Shown piece by piece: positions 15,101 to 30,100 of a stretch of DNA of 64,000 bases (position 1 is its first letter; the number at the start of each line of letters is the position of its first letter). The notes beneath the pieces were generated by a model. The model had not been told where the DNA came from and did no database searches. It saw only the letters and a program-made list of their open reading frames with translations. A program made the position numbers and the translations under genes. This DNA comes from Opisthorchis felineus (lineage: Eukaryota; Platyhelminthes; Trematoda; Opisthorchiida; Opisthorchiidae). Where the stretch lies: NCBI GenBank assembly GCA_004794785.1, contig SJOL01004503.1, forward strand, positions 1 to 64,000. Reading direction: 5' to 3'.

Positions 15101-18100
15101 AGATAACTTGTATCTTTCTACAGAGATTACTGATATTCAGTGAAGGATCTTATGTTTTACTTATCATCCTGAATTGAACACATGGCGAATTCCAGTCACT
15201 ATTTTGCTCCACTTCGTGAAACATCACCTAATTTGCTGCTGCCGTAAACAAACACCAGTTAAATTCCAGTCTGTTGGCAGCTCCGATGGAGGCCAAAATT
15301 CTGATGCTTGAACTCGGATATTTGCAGGCAGCGTCGCGGTGTCCACGATGTCTTTCCAAATGTTGATACAGCACGTGACGGGTATTCGATAGGCACAGCA
15401 AACCGGTCAAACATTGGTATATATACTGATTAGGAAAATCTCGGACTATATAAACCAACTTATTCCTATGTATTAGGACTTAATCAAAATTCCTGTGAAA
15501 CAAAAACAGGAAAATCCTTGGGACCGACAGAATTGCAGAAACTCATACGCATGTTATGTTCAAGGTAATTCGATACTTACCACTACATTAGGTAGCGTAA
15601 ACTGGTAAATACTCTCATTTACGTAACCGCTGGCCGTCAGTCTCGATTCGTTTTTCGTGATGGAAGTATAATTACTGAAATAAAAGTTGCAAAATAGAGG
15701 ATGTGTTTCATTTCGTGCATCTCCAAGACGTTCGCTAAATAAAACGTGCTGGATAATTATTGAAGTAAAAGGCCCCAGTTAGTGTACAAAATTCTTTAAA
15801 GTCATTTAAAATAAAAACGGCACTTTTTATTTTTCTGATTGTATCTCAGTCGATCATTTCAGCCTTACAACATATGTGACATATAAAATGCATTTATGTG
15901 ACCTGACAAAAAGCCTGACACGAAAACCTTGTTTTGGGTCCGCTACACGTTTTTTTTATTCATCCGTGTACTGAGTACTTGCATAATCATGAGTCTCTGG
16001 ATTTCGAGAATGCTACAGTTGGCATGAAGCTCATTTGTTGGTCAGAACTCTATCCCTAAAAGTTCTAGTTCTGTCATCCTCTTCCAGGCTACATCTCTAC
16101 TGCTTATGGCTATGTTACCGCTCTGACAACCCATAACACCTAATCTTAACTGCAGCGTCCGTATTATGCAGTTCTTACGATCCGATTTGATCCCATAGAT
16201 AGAAGCCATTTTGATTTCATACCCAGCCTTCAGTCTTCTGAATTTTTGGCATTTAGACGCTAATATTTGTATTCCAGGTCTTCTCTAATTTTCGTTCGCT
16301 GTTTGATCATAACAAACAGTTTTGCGCCTATTCAGGTCGGTCCCAACTTGAGGTGGAAACATTGTGACATTATAACTGCTTCACCTTTCATACGCCTTAC
16401 AATGTGCACCACTTCACTGGGCATGCCCCACTGAACAACGTGCCCACCGAAAATCCTAGTTTTTGGAAATAAACTTGACATATGAAATCAGAATCAGCGT
16501 GAAAGCTAACTATGTTACACAAGTAACCACTTAAAATCAAAACGGTAAACAGGACTGGAGATGGTGTAGTGAGTTTGTATAACTTCGACTACAGGAGTCG
16601 GTATTCGGAGGCAATTGTAGGTTATTATAAATCGGCCAGCTTTGTAAGTTCGTTTACCACCTGAGTTTAGACACTGCTCCATCAGCTCACTAATTACGTC
16701 TGTCTGACATGTGACGTTCTGACTTAATTCCTTTTGTAGAAAAAACTGAAGAATTGAATTACCGACCAGTCTAGGCGCTTCATCATCAAGGTGGGTCAGT
16801 TGGATTTTATGAGAGACATTTGGGCCATTTTCCTCGTGCTCGACGGTTAAACTGACGTATGGGAGAGTAGTTTTCAGTATTTGTAGCGGCCTAATTATTT
16901 TCTCACACTGATCCCGTGATTACCAATATATCAGCTATGTATCACTTGAAGTCACAAACCGTTTCTTGCGGGTAGACAATTATTAGGATCCAGATTACTG
17001 TCAGTCGCAGAGGGGATTAGAGAGCGACCGTATAAACCGTAACTATGAGTCCATAAGAAGCGTATTTGAGTTCCGCCTTGAGTTGGCCTACGTAGCATTC
17101 TATTTCAGAACACTTGTCTGTCATTAACCTCATTTACTTGACTACGTGACCCACTGGCCCAATGCCTTCCTCCATTTCTATGGAGTATATACTCCCAGGA
17201 TTCGTATGACGTTTACATATGGTTCCTTATTAGCATCAGCAGCAAGAAGGAACATTGATAAAAACAAGCTTTTTTCGCGTTCTTTTCGTAACATCGACGG
17301 GTAACTTTGGTCAGTATGACCGGTTTTATCAGTCAGTTCAAAATAGTCAGAGAGAAGGATTCGCCTGGTAAGTACGGCTTCAATGGTTTCGCTTAACGTT
17401 TCTGTTTACATAACGAGTGTATACATAATCAATTCGGAATCTTTTCTGTCATTGTAGGCTCGTTTTGTTCGATGGCCTTGAAGCGATTGAGTGGCACTTA
17501 GTGAATCGCGTTGAGTATTAGGCGGAGTGAATAAGGGGATTCATATCGAACAAATTATTGTCGCATGCTTCATGCTCTAGATTCCTCTGTAAAAACAAAT
17601 CTTCAACCATTCTGCGGGACAAGCTAAGCAGTTTGCGTCAATTTCGTAGACGAAAGAATGGATAACCAAAAAAAGACAGAAGTAGTCTCATTCCTTATCC
17701 TTTATTTTGACACTATGCAAGATTCCGTTTCTGCGGAAATTTCTAGGCTGCAAGACACAAACGTCCTTTTTAAAGAAAAGGAGAGTTTCTAATTTTCTCA
17801 AAAGCTGTGTCGCTTCCTGAGGCCAACTTAACGTAGGCAGGCTCTTCAAGGACTGAAGAAATACGAGGAATATAGAAGGTTTGGGTTATTCATACTTGGA
17901 ATCAGTCCTCCTTTAAACTGCTCACTTGCTTGCAGCATACCAGGCCTCCATTTACATTTGTCGGGTAAGTATCATTCAGTAGTTTCTTTTGCACCAGGAA
18001 ATTAAAATTTACGCTCTGAAAACGGTGGACGTGTCTTGCTTGATCCCTATTACCAACCATGTATGTAGAGAACCTATCTGCTTACCCCAACTTATGTGAC

Positions 18101-21100
18101 TCCTATGTTCACTCTTTCTCGATAAGCCCTATTATTTCAAATGTAGAATGTTGACGACCGACTGCTGAAAGTTATTTGAATTAGTTACCTCCCGAAATCC
18201 GTTTTCTTGCCGTTTAAATGCAGTTTGTTAATTAAACTTTGAACTTTACTCAGTGGGACTTAAGGGGAATAAAACAGGGTTGATTGACCTTCGAATACAT
18301 AATTTGCTGATGCGGGCCAAAGCGTCAATATCTACAGATATTAGAAGAATAAACGAGATCAGTTCCTAACAGGCACTTAATTTCCCAGTAAGTTTAGAAT
18401 TACCTGTAGGAACGTATCGTCTAAGTCCTAACCTGTCTCACGGACACTCAGACGCACCAGTAATCATTAGATAGAATGCTGATAACCAGACACATCTGAT
18501 CACGAAACAGTTATCTTATTATGCTTCAGTCTGTAGTTCAAAGAGGTTTATGGAGATTTGTTCTGTCCTCAAGCTCCGTGCGTTATGTGTAATTTGTTTA
18601 GATCAAAATAAACTGTATCACAGGAGATATGAACGCAGTTTGATACAGTGAAAATTCTTCCTTTTCTCAAAAGAAACACTTCCCGGAAGTGATAATACTA
18701 TGTCTCACAATTATTTCCAGAACCAGAACAAGTGAAAACACATTCGAATATACCTCCAGTTCCGTTATTCAAAAAATAATCACAAGCACTGAACGTTCTG
18801 CAATAACCGGTGCATTGTTCATGATTGGTGAGAATTTGTCCCGCCATGAGTTTGATCTGTTGTGGTTCTAATGAAGATTAGCCACACCCATCTTTCTCCC
18901 GACAAATATCGGTCTAATTCATTGGCTTTTGTTCCTTATCCTGGTTTTAAACCAGACACTGTGAATAATGGTGGCCCAGAACGCACACCTACACGCTCCT
19001 TTTGTCTTTTCAGGAGGCGCAAACAACAATCATCTGAATAATCACCCTAATTGCCAAAGCCATAGTTTGACAAATTATGTGAACTGCCTTCAGCGGGGCC
19101 TGCCGAGTGTCAGTTCAGGGAGGTAAGGGGTTCTCGGCTCGAATGCTTGGCGATTTTGCTGCAACGGAACGTTCGTATGTCAGAAAAGCATACCCATGAA
19201 ATGTGTTGCCCTCGAAGTATTCCTTAGGTGAGGCTTTCTTTTGAACGCAGAATGCTTTAATGAATCTCCAGGGCCGAGCCTGTCTTTCAGGCATTCTCTA
19301 GACGTGTTTTTTTTGTAAAGACGTACTGTATTACCTAGTTCCAGTCCGTCAACAAATACAATACTTTGCATATGGTAGTTAGCTGCTTTAAGGCAAGATC
19401 AATTCGAGTTCAGCCACGTACAGGACACTTTCAATCGACCTCAAGTTACAAATTCCCAGTGCTGGCTGAGAAAATCCAAGTTAGTTTATTGAAGCAGGGG
19501 GATATTGATGCACATCCTAAGTGACACCCAGGTGACCCGACATGGACTTTATGGTTTAGAAATACAAACTATTTACTTACCCCGAATAGTACAGATCTTT
19601 TCCGAACATTCCCAAATTAGGAAGATTGGTTTCTGGATCACGTGGAGTTTGTGGTGTCCCGTCTTCCTTTCGTAGGTACGGGTACACGTATATTGATACG
19701 CCCTTAAATGAAACGTATTATGAATGAGGTAATCGATAGATTGTCGCTACACAACTAAGACCCGAAAAGGAAGTTTATCGCTAGCCATATGAGCTAGAGG
19801 TCTTAACCTCAACGTTTTCGCAGTTGCGTTACAAGTAGCGTACGAAGGAGTGTCAGGCTCCATGTCAATATCTGCCCGGTACACCAACCACATTCGATAC
19901 CATGATCCACACAGAGCGTAAAACTTTATCCGGTAAAAACAAGGACATATATTTTTGGACTGGGTCATTTATCCCACATATGGCATGTATCATAATTTTC
20001 AGTTCTCCCAGACCGGCTGAAATTTATGGGTTACCTGCAGGCTGGGTGCCAGATAATCATGTGCTCACACGTTCAATCCATACAAACTACGAGTCCCAAT
20101 AAGGACGAGAGGCACTATGTGACAAAGCTCTACTAGATCTCCCACATTTTGGACCTTCGGGTATAGTCCGAGCCATTGCCTTGGTAGCTAATATGTACTC
20201 CACAGAAATCGATGAGCAGTTGCACAAAACCATTGCCCACTTGCACATACAGGGGTTTTCAGCCAGTTGGAGCACAACTTCATGCGCTTTCAGAAGTCCC
20301 TAAATGAACCAACTGAGAATTAGGTGCGTGGCCCTGTGGCAAACAGTCTGATGCTAATAATAAATTGGTTGATATGTAGTTACTATTTACTAGTGTATTT
20401 TTTTACCTATGTGCAGCAAACCAAAGTATCGTTTTCAATTTGTCCTACTCAAGTAGTCATTATCTGAGATCACTCAGTATATTCAGGAAACGTTAATCTA
20501 TTCATTTATAGTCTTTTTATCTGGTAAGTCGAACTACGTGCTTTACTCATTACTACGGCCTCAGCGGATCTAGATAGGAATTGAGCGGAAATACTGTGTT
20601 CAAATAGGTATGATAAAAAAGCAGTTGGGAGGCTTTCAGAATCGCTCAAGAAATAGCCAGTCACTCTACTGCTGACAAGTATTACAATGCCACTTTCAGG
20701 CAGACAATTTATAACATATTAGAAGTGGACAAACATCTATCAAGTAAGCCCGGTGCGACTCGTCTGGTGTTCAACTTAGCGTGCATCTAGGAGTGTGTTC
20801 CTGCACATACGTAAAGAGAGATCATTGTTTATCACAACTTGTTCCCCAAAACTCTATCAAACAAGCAAGTGGCCTCAGTGATCGAATTACGAAGAACGCT
20901 TACCGGTCGCATATGCATATTGGCATCTAATGCAGCCCGCTGTTAAAATTTGGGAGGCAATATTTCGACCTGAAATTGCACAAAAAGGATTTCCTCCATA
21001 TCTACTACTATACTGCATATCCACACGTGCCTTGGATGGCTTATTAAAACATCAAGCTTGCTGGCGCATGTGCGCTTGAAGGCCAAGCAACTATCACTAA

Positions 21101-24100
21101 TCCAGAAAGGGATACAGCTTATTCTAGTTAAACAAAGTTGAGCAGAAGCTTGCGGAAATGGTATGGTATAATGCCTCCTTGAAATAGTCATAGATCCTTT
21201 TGCATGAGGGAAATTGCTCTTATGAATCTCACGGGAAAACTCTGAGAATACCAGACTGAACTTTTCTTCTTATTACTTTAGACAGGTCTTTGCACAACGA
21301 ATACATATTTTTTTCATATCCATTCTGCGTAGAAGATCAAACGTTTTTCTCCGTGAATGGAAAAGTGTGCATTTAAATTGATTCTTTAACCACGTTAAGT
21401 TCAATTTATTTACGTCTTTCCTGAGGACCCTTATTGCGGTCGGAGTCGGCCGTATTCGTTGTGTCATCTATAATGACATGAGTTGACCATAGTAATTTCA
21501 GGAAAGCGGCGCCTGACATAATAACAAGGAGTGCAGTCGATTGTGGGTACATAGTTCATCCTAGTGCTGGTGTCTATCACAACACGCTTGTTCGTGGTAG
21601 TTGGTGGTTAGCTATCACCACATATCCGAACTTCGATGACAGAATGCCCAAAAGACACGTTAGTAGAATCATGAAAACGATAAAAAAGCCTCAAGCAAGT
21701 AGAGCTGAAAGGTAATTGTAACACAAAATGTGCTCAATAGTCTGGATTTACTCTTATTTTCCACTACAACCCCATTCGTCTTGGGTCCAAATTTAGAGTC
21801 ACACGAACAGTCGTTTCAGTTACATCCAAATACTCAACTCCACCGCTTCTATGGTAACTTCGTGTTTAATTCTCCGATTGTAAAACAGATGTGTAGTTAC
21901 AGGATTCCACATTCCACGGAATTGTTAAAACCGAGTACATCTTTAGAGGGAGAACCTAGGAGTTTGAAAATTGTAGAAGCGACATTCAGGAAGCCCAGTC
22001 CATAACAAATTTGATCCTTATGAGGACGGATATGGTTTAGATGCTTGAGATTGTCGAACTTATTAGTCCGTTAAAGCTGACAATGGTGGAATACTTCCGA
22101 ATAGAATTACCTTGTGAAGACCTAATATGAAACACAGTGATTTTCATCTTTCTTTCTTTCCGGTGCATTCACTCATGACCTTTGGGACCACAACTATCTT
22201 CAACTAATCCAATGGTTTCGTAAAACAATATAAAAACATACACTGAACTACCTTCCATGGATTCTTTGGTTCCCCTTATCTGCAAATTGCGCACGCTGTA
22301 CTGCATTTATAACGTTATTTGCCATTCCACCATCTTCCTGATGATCGGTGCTAAGGGTAAGTTACTCGCCTGAAGTTGCTTAAATGGATGAAAAGGACTC
22401 ATAAAACGAAACATGTCAAATTTAGTGTTTTCCTATAGAAGTGATTTCGGCGCCGCACTGTAATATCAAGTGCACCTAACTGTCCACAGGTACAGGGTTA
22501 CCAAAAACAGATAAACTAGTTCTGATAGGCCTCTGGTCCCTATTTTCTAACTGAGCGAAGTACACCGTATGCCCTTGAATTACGGTCATATCTACCGGGT
22601 AAGCTAAACGTTAAGGTTGCTTTTAGGCACTCAAACAGACCATGTAGTCAGTGGAAACGACCCACAGTGATCGATTGTGTATGTTTTCCCTTAAAGGAGA
22701 AATACTCGTAACATTGAGTCCGCAGTGAGTCGTTCTCTTTCGTCCGACTCCACCAAAGAGGCTCCAGTCACTTCATCTTTCGCCTGCTGCGACCGTACTT
22801 GGCAATAAATTTGGTTGTGGGTGCAAAATCTAACAGCGACAAATATCACCTAACTAGGTTGATTTCACCTTGTTGCTCCCAATGCAGTCTCCTGTGAGTA
22901 CATTTATTATGAAGACCAGAAACTTTCTTACTATCAGTCGAGAATAGCTGTATTAGCACAGTAAGATTAGGGTACATTTGGTTCATTCAATGTGGGGTGC
23001 GTCTAAAGCATATCATCTCAGGCATGCCCGTGGAATTGACTCCTTGACATATAAACGAACTTCGAGTGAATCAAAAGTCTTCAGTAAGTTCCTGGAAGAT
23101 TTCGGGAACAGGCCCTTTCCAGGTGTAGAAAGCAATCATCGAAGATAAAATATAACTTTTCAACTTCCTATCCGGGAGCCAACTCGCGTTAAGAGGTCAT
23201 AATGCACCCTTCAGTAATACATGGTTGAATTACCATGGGTTCATTCTGCATGGATCCAAACCCGCAACTCATACTGGATAAGTCGGTCTTCGGGTGAATT
23301 TTCAACGGATTGACAGAACATATTATCAGTAACACATGTATTCAAAGTATCCTAAACTAGTAAAATGTGTATTTTGGAGTTCCAGCACATGCATTTTTCG
23401 CTAGGACGGGCTTCGTGAGAAACTGCATTTGTCGGCGAATGAAAACGTAGTGGTATGCATTATCGTTTAAAATAGAAATTTCTCTTAAAAAACAACTCTT
23501 GAAATTTTGGGTATGCAATATGACTGAGGTTAGTATCCGTTAGTCATCTTTCTGAGAGCTGAAGGGTGCGGTCTCGATCTGAGATTAATGAGGTGAAAGA
23601 AGAACTCGACCTGGAATCGGAAAGTCGTGGGTTCGTGTACAACCCACGACATGCGTCTTTAGCTTTGCGTATACCTAGGCTTACATCCACGAATTTTCAA
23701 AGCTTCTTGCACCGTTGTGTCCAATGAAACCTTATGTGCCCTCTAGACTGCCAGCTTTACTCATCTAATTTAGCCCATGTTAGTAATCTACTACCAGGAA
23801 ACTAGCATACGTATGGTGAATCGACAGGCGAAGTAGTGCACGACTTAACCAATAACAAACTACATCGGGCGAACAGAATAGCACTGCAAAATCAAGTGTT
23901 TAGCGACCCAAATAAGGTCATCTCCAGGGCATCGTAGGCTGAATATGCCTAGTGGAATTTGGTCGGATCTTGTATTGTGCTCTTGTCCAATTCCTATACC
24001 TTGTTATCAGATATGAGCAGTAGTTGCATAGAATAAGCAATACGGACCAGTTTCATTTATGTAGGCGGTACCACTTGTAATCTGCAAATGCATTTTTGAT

Positions 24101-27100
24101 ATAAACTCTCGAGTGAGAGACTCAGAAGAACCTCATATTCTTATTAGCATAATCAAATAGTGTAGGCTTACCAGTGCGTGACAAACTTCGTGTACCATAA
24201 CATCCGTCTGATATCTTCTGGGATATTTGAACAAATTTGGACATATGGAGATGAATGCAGCCACGGGTCTGGAAGAGGAGCGAAAAGCATTAGACATCTT
24301 TCGTGCTTTGGCGACCGTGGTGTTAAGTCTGGGAACATCTAAACGTAACCGTTGATATGCTTCTAACATAGTAAAGAAAAGGGTAGAGTGTTCGCAATTT
24401 TATTCCTCTAAGTTATAGCACCAGTCAAACTACTGCAGTACATCAGTCAGAAAACTTTTGTCAATATTTTAGAGCAATTTCGGCTGGCAGATTAGCCATT
24501 GGTAACAACAGACTAGGCAGTTGCGCAGGTTGCTTGCAATTAAGGAGGAAGCATACCCTTATTAAGAAGAGAATGGAAGTGAAAGTTAATTCAATGCACT
24601 GGGATTCAGTTTGACCTGATTATCACTACACCATCTGGTCGTTCCGAAAAGCATCGAGATGCTTGTAGTGTACTAGCAGGAAAACTTGTTTTTGTCTTTC
24701 CTGTGCGCTACACCATTCCGGAATAACATTCCGGGAACCACACCCTGTGAAACCGAACACAATAAATCAGGTCAAGTGATTTTTATCCCGGCAATATTCC
24801 ATACTATTTGGAGGTGAGGATACTCGTCTCAAATAAATTAATCACTGAGTTTTTTGCAGAGGCAGCTGTATTTAGACGTGGTATTTAGATATCAGAATTC
24901 AGTTCAGCAGCCAGTCTTGTTCACCGCAACCCAACTGGGTTCACAAAAGAGTTCTGCCTTCCTCGAACTACTTATGAGTAGGCTAATTCTTTACAGCAGT
25001 GAGTTGATAAGCCGGGCAGAATTTGGTTTCATTTTCAAGTGAGTTCAAGTAACAACCGACTATGAACTGTAACCCTTTGAGCCCGTCCCGAATTGCCTCT
25101 TTTATTGTTTGAACGTTTCTTCAAATAAATTTATTAGTTATACTTTTCATGGTTATTTATTCCTACCGTAGTTTTATCAAATCAGTTCACAAAAGTGAAC
25201 AATAAACTTCCTCCGAATAGGGGATAGTTTTGCTAATACACATTTCCACTCAGTTAGATAGATATTCAGCATCCGTCCCCACCCAGAATAGTTGTGTATA
25301 TGTCTTCCATAGACCCTTTTACACCTGACTGTGTTTTGGAAGCCAATACTTTATATCAGTAAACCAATTCAGGAATGGTAGTCACATTACACCCCTTTTG
25401 TACGAATCTGACCCTTTTAAAATCCACCGACGCGACACCGCTTCCCATTCTGATGACGAAATAGAAATAATGGTCAAGTAGATGTTAGAGATGTTTTAGT
25501 TGGCGCTGGTATTTTTTCATTGAAGCGTCCTACTTATGCGGTCTGTTCAAAGTGCTGCATTCTGGGATGCGTTTCCGTGCGTACAAAATATAAAAAATTC
25601 CTAGCTTTATGTGTTCCCTGCATAGCCCCTGGTTCGAACATCTGCTCATATATAAAAATCTAAACTTACTTTGTTCAACGCAATGTTTCTTTACTTGGGA
25701 TAGCTTTAAGTACAATCTTCTCATTAGGAACCGAAGTGTCGGATTTTATTCGCGAAATGCCGTTAACTGGAGCAGCGGAGTAACTTTTGAAGTCTGCCTA
25801 CCTCCTACAAGCCTACGGAGCCTATGGAGTAGCTATCGCTCTTCTTTGTCTCCTGTCTCATCATCTTCTTAAGAGCTGTTTGATTACTCGTCCTCTGGCT
25901 TCCCAATCATGTAGCTAACATCATTTGCTGTATAACGTGAAATGTGAACTCCTGGTCATTTCGTATTGCTGTTGAAACTGAATTTGGTCTGATGTTAACA
26001 AGATCGTTTCAAACTCATATAGAGCTGGCTGGGTTAAACTCTCCCGGAATTATGGCTGGTCTGCGTCTCTTCAAACTTATTTGGTGAACTGAAGAACTGC
26101 AAAAATGAAGAGTCAGAAATAGCCAATTTATATAAATGGCATAATGGGGTCACGCTGAGGCCAGTTCAAAAAGAACAGAAATCTTGCTGATGTTTTATGT
26201 TGGTTTGCTGGCCCATTTCTACCCTATCAGGTTCATCAGTTCTTCAATCAACGTGGTTCCAAGATCTGCATTCTGTATGTGGCTGGGTTAAACTTTTATA
26301 GAATGAGATGTAATCAAACGTTGGTGTGTCACTACGAATGGCACCATTTGGCATGTAAACGCCAGCTTCATAAAGGCCAAAAATTAACGCCGCTTAGATA
26401 CGGCGATCAACTATAACGAAAGTATAAATTGTGATCTTAGGCTAGCTTTACCGATGGACTCTGAGGCCACGTAGGCACCAAGTTGTATCTTGCTATCTTT
26501 AGCCACACTGAACCAAGACTCTAGGCATCCATAAGGGAACAACTCAATCTCGGAAACATTGTACATGTGTTAGCGCATTTGAGAACACATTCATGGTTCA
26601 GACTCAACAGATGACCAAACGAAAGTTCTCCTATTTGCTGAATGGATTATTACAGTGCGGTAGCTCTTTATAGCGTTTCCCGGTGTCTCCAATGGATGCA
26701 TTCTTGCGTTAGGTTGGAGTTATCAATTGTAGATAAATTCTAACTCCTCAGGGGCCAGATTTCTCGAGCAGTATTTAGGCCTGAATGGATGGCTGTATGA
26801 AATGCCTTGTTTGGTTGAATGAAGGCATAGAGAACCCTATCGACCCTTCACTGATACTTTCGGATAATATGGCGGAACCAAGGTATTCGAGAAATGTAAA
26901 CTGATCAATCAGGCAAATTTTAACTGTAGAGACCTTAAAGTTAGTTTCAAGCAGCTGGGGGGAAACTGGTTTTCGTAGTGTTGGTTTCTTATCCTACAGT
27001 TATTGCGTATCGTGCCAAATTATCGAACCGCTTTGAAGTTCTTCCAACAACGAGAACCATGTCTTCAGCGTACTCCAGGACAGCCGATTTGAGTTTGGAC

Positions 27101-30100
27101 CTTGGCTGGTGTCAGGCAGGATTCCACACCGATACCGCTTTACAGTGCGCAGTTAGGCGCTGCTACGGCCAAGAAGCCTATTCTGCAGAGGATTGGCCAA
27201 AAGTTCGGGCCGCTTGCCGGTCCGGCATCAAGCCGAGCCCTGAGTGATCAAAAGCTTGGACCCAACAACCAATCATGACCCAGTATTAGCCGAATGGCGG
27301 TCGCCAGTGACGCATCCAGAAGGCGTCCGAATTTACAGAAGGTTGTCGCCTCATACACTATATGTGCGACGCGCCGTATAGGTATTATTGACTTGGTTTT
27401 GAGCGTTGATATACGTTGTGCACCTTTGGTGGTTGTTTTGACGAGAACGCTAGCTTGGGAGGCTCAGACCCAGAACTAAGCTGACGAGAATGTCGTTATT
27501 ACGGCTGGATACCATTTGGAGGGAAAAACTGATGAGTATCAGTGGTATTTGGCAAACTTGTGGTGTGCAGTACTCAGTGGTTTATTCGTGTATACGTGTA
27601 TACGGGCTTTCAGTGACTTTATCGTGACCTGACATCTTGCGTTTATCGCCGCTTGAAAGGAGCTTTGCTCCCAATGATCGCATACGTTTTATCTATTATT
27701 CCAATGCAAGCAATCCTGAAATAACGTTCGCTGGGGTCGTCACGTTTTGTAGTAGAGTTCAGGGCTATGTAAATACAATTTAGTTTCCGGATCGAATAAA
27801 CATTTCCGTGGAGCGATACGCAGTCTACCAACCTCGAGTGCGATCGTGTCTCCCTCGAGGTTTGCTGTTTGTTGTTTAATGAAGCGTCAAGGGGACTCCG
27901 GATCATCTAGAGCTTCGCAATTGACGTCATATAATGTTGAGGCCAGGCTAGTCTTGGGATTCCCGGTCTGGTTTGAAGATGGTTTGCCACGTGTATGAAG
28001 CATTCCATCCATCGCACCATCTTACCGTCAGGATAGCTGAAAATTTCTCCATTTAGATTGCGCAGCAAGTTTTGTTGAGAATGGATTATTCCTAGCTCCA
28101 TGAATATTGAACAAAGGTTCGCTTAAACCATTAAGCATTTGTTTGGTTTCCATGTCTGATGTCAGATGCAACCAGCAGTGAGAAGCAATCTATCTTGACC
28201 AATCGCGTGACTGGAGCTCATGAAATGCATCCAGTTCCATTGCAATTCTTGTATAGATAAACCGGTTTCATAGATATTCAGTCTTCATGACACCATCAGA
28301 TCCATTATCTTCACTTGATGAGTCCCTTCGTGTGGCAGCCTGCCTGGGAAGTCATGTAGCCGTTGCTTAAGTACCATGTCAGAAATTTTTTTGATACCGG
28401 AAAAGCGTACTGCTAACGACGAACTGATTGCCGGAGGCTAACTTCAGGAGCCTGCCAGAATTGAATAAAGTCAGCCCAGCATAAAATGACCAAGAGGTTG
28501 GTGCGTTCTGTGGTCATGTTCAGCAATTCAGATGTGCCAGTAAGTCGCTACTAACAGGAAGTCTTGTTTTTAAGTTGTTTGTCACGTGTAACGTATGTTC
28601 GTAAAAGTGGAGACGTAAACGGCTGTCACAGTCAAGCTTCAGGCATACACATTTGAAGCGCATCACCATGTACCTTGTAGATACGAGATTCTAAGCAATC
28701 GATGTGGTGTGAAAAGGTTTCTTGAGGCACTGAGAACAACAGAGCCCTAATTTCCGAATGATTCTCTGTACAGTAGCCAGCAGATAGCGTTGTCTCCACC
28801 AACCCCGATTCACCATATAAATGGGGCATTTAAATCTTCTATCTGATCGGCAGTCCAAGAGACTTTGAGCTGGTACTTTGGCTGGAAGTGTAAGCGGTTT
28901 ACGAACAACAAAACAATTATTCAGCATTTTCCTCCTCATGAAGAGCATCATAGTTTGATTTATGATCATCTAAACTATTGAGCCAATGGACAATGGGCCA
29001 CTTTGAAGTAGCACCATAAGCTGGATGGAATTATATGTATATAATACACGTTCCTGCTATTGTTGGTTGGTAATCGGCTGAAAAACTTTTGGAATTTTCG
29101 TAGCGCACTCAGACGGATAACCAGTGAACTGACCATCACATTATAGCAGCTGACGCTTACTTTAACCTGTTCTCCAAAAAAGAAGCATTTCCGGCCTGCA
29201 TGTGTAAAGAAAACGCCTTCCACAGCAGAGGCTACCTGGTAGCTGGCCGCTTGAAAGCACTCCAGTGGAATTTGATCGACGTTATCATTCGTTTTCCGAG
29301 ACAAGCACTTTCAACCGTAATGCGGTCAATAGAGACTCTGCCCCACAATGAAATGTGACCCCGTTTTGGAGAATTTTCCATCGTTGAGTGAGGCTTTCCC
29401 TTAATTTCTCAGTGTGACTGAGGGTGTGATTTTGGAAAGCCACTAATGTCATCCTGTCACTTGGTTTGTTGAGATCATACGAGACTATATGGTGAATAAA
29501 TTGCCATTTCCCACTCCTTTACTGTGCTGTACACACAAATTCCTGGTTTCCATTTACGCGGAAAAAAATTAGTCTCTTATAGCACCTACCTGTCTTCTGT
29601 ATGTTCCTGAGCACATAGCTCTTGGCTGGCAATCGTTACGTTACAAAGACTGTCTTTTCCCTTCTGAATGTATAGGAGGGTATCCACATTTGGCAATCCA
29701 GCTCCCTTTGGTATAGTGACCCTGGAGCTTCCATCTGTGCATATTCTACATTCCTATTGATAGAAATAGATTGAGAATGGATTAGGTGTTTTAGGTGCCA
29801 CTTTGAAAATGAATAAAGACATGCGGTTTTTAATGTTTCAGGTGTTGAAACTTCATTGACTTGTGTTTGGTATTTGGAAGTTCAGTGATAATTTCCACGG
29901 GCCTCACAGCCATCTCCTAACTTAATAAAGTTGAGATTTTCGAAGGAAAGCCAAGTTATGCCTAATAACTAATAATCTGCTAGCCTAGAATTTAGGACCA
30001 AGTATGTGTGGCTATGAACTTGGCATATTCTTGGGTTAGTGGGCACGCGTTTTGTGGATAAAGCGCAGTCCACTGCCTACCACTCAGACGTGCCTACGAG

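Larger units (their letters stand above)
10015..19580 (-). other. Introns 7-10 of the M8 gene
   Basis: Apart from exons 8-10 I see no coding sequence here. Open frames such as 13754-14071 (plus, 105 codons) and 14243-14566 (minus, 107 codons) have no recognisable family and no flanking splice pattern in phase with the gene. A weak LINE trace lies at about 16.0-16.4 kb. Confidence 0.55.

Noticed and set aside
28255..28330. TTGATGAGTCCC-like sequence as another hammerhead
   Set aside because: The GAAA box and stem III are absent in the following bases.
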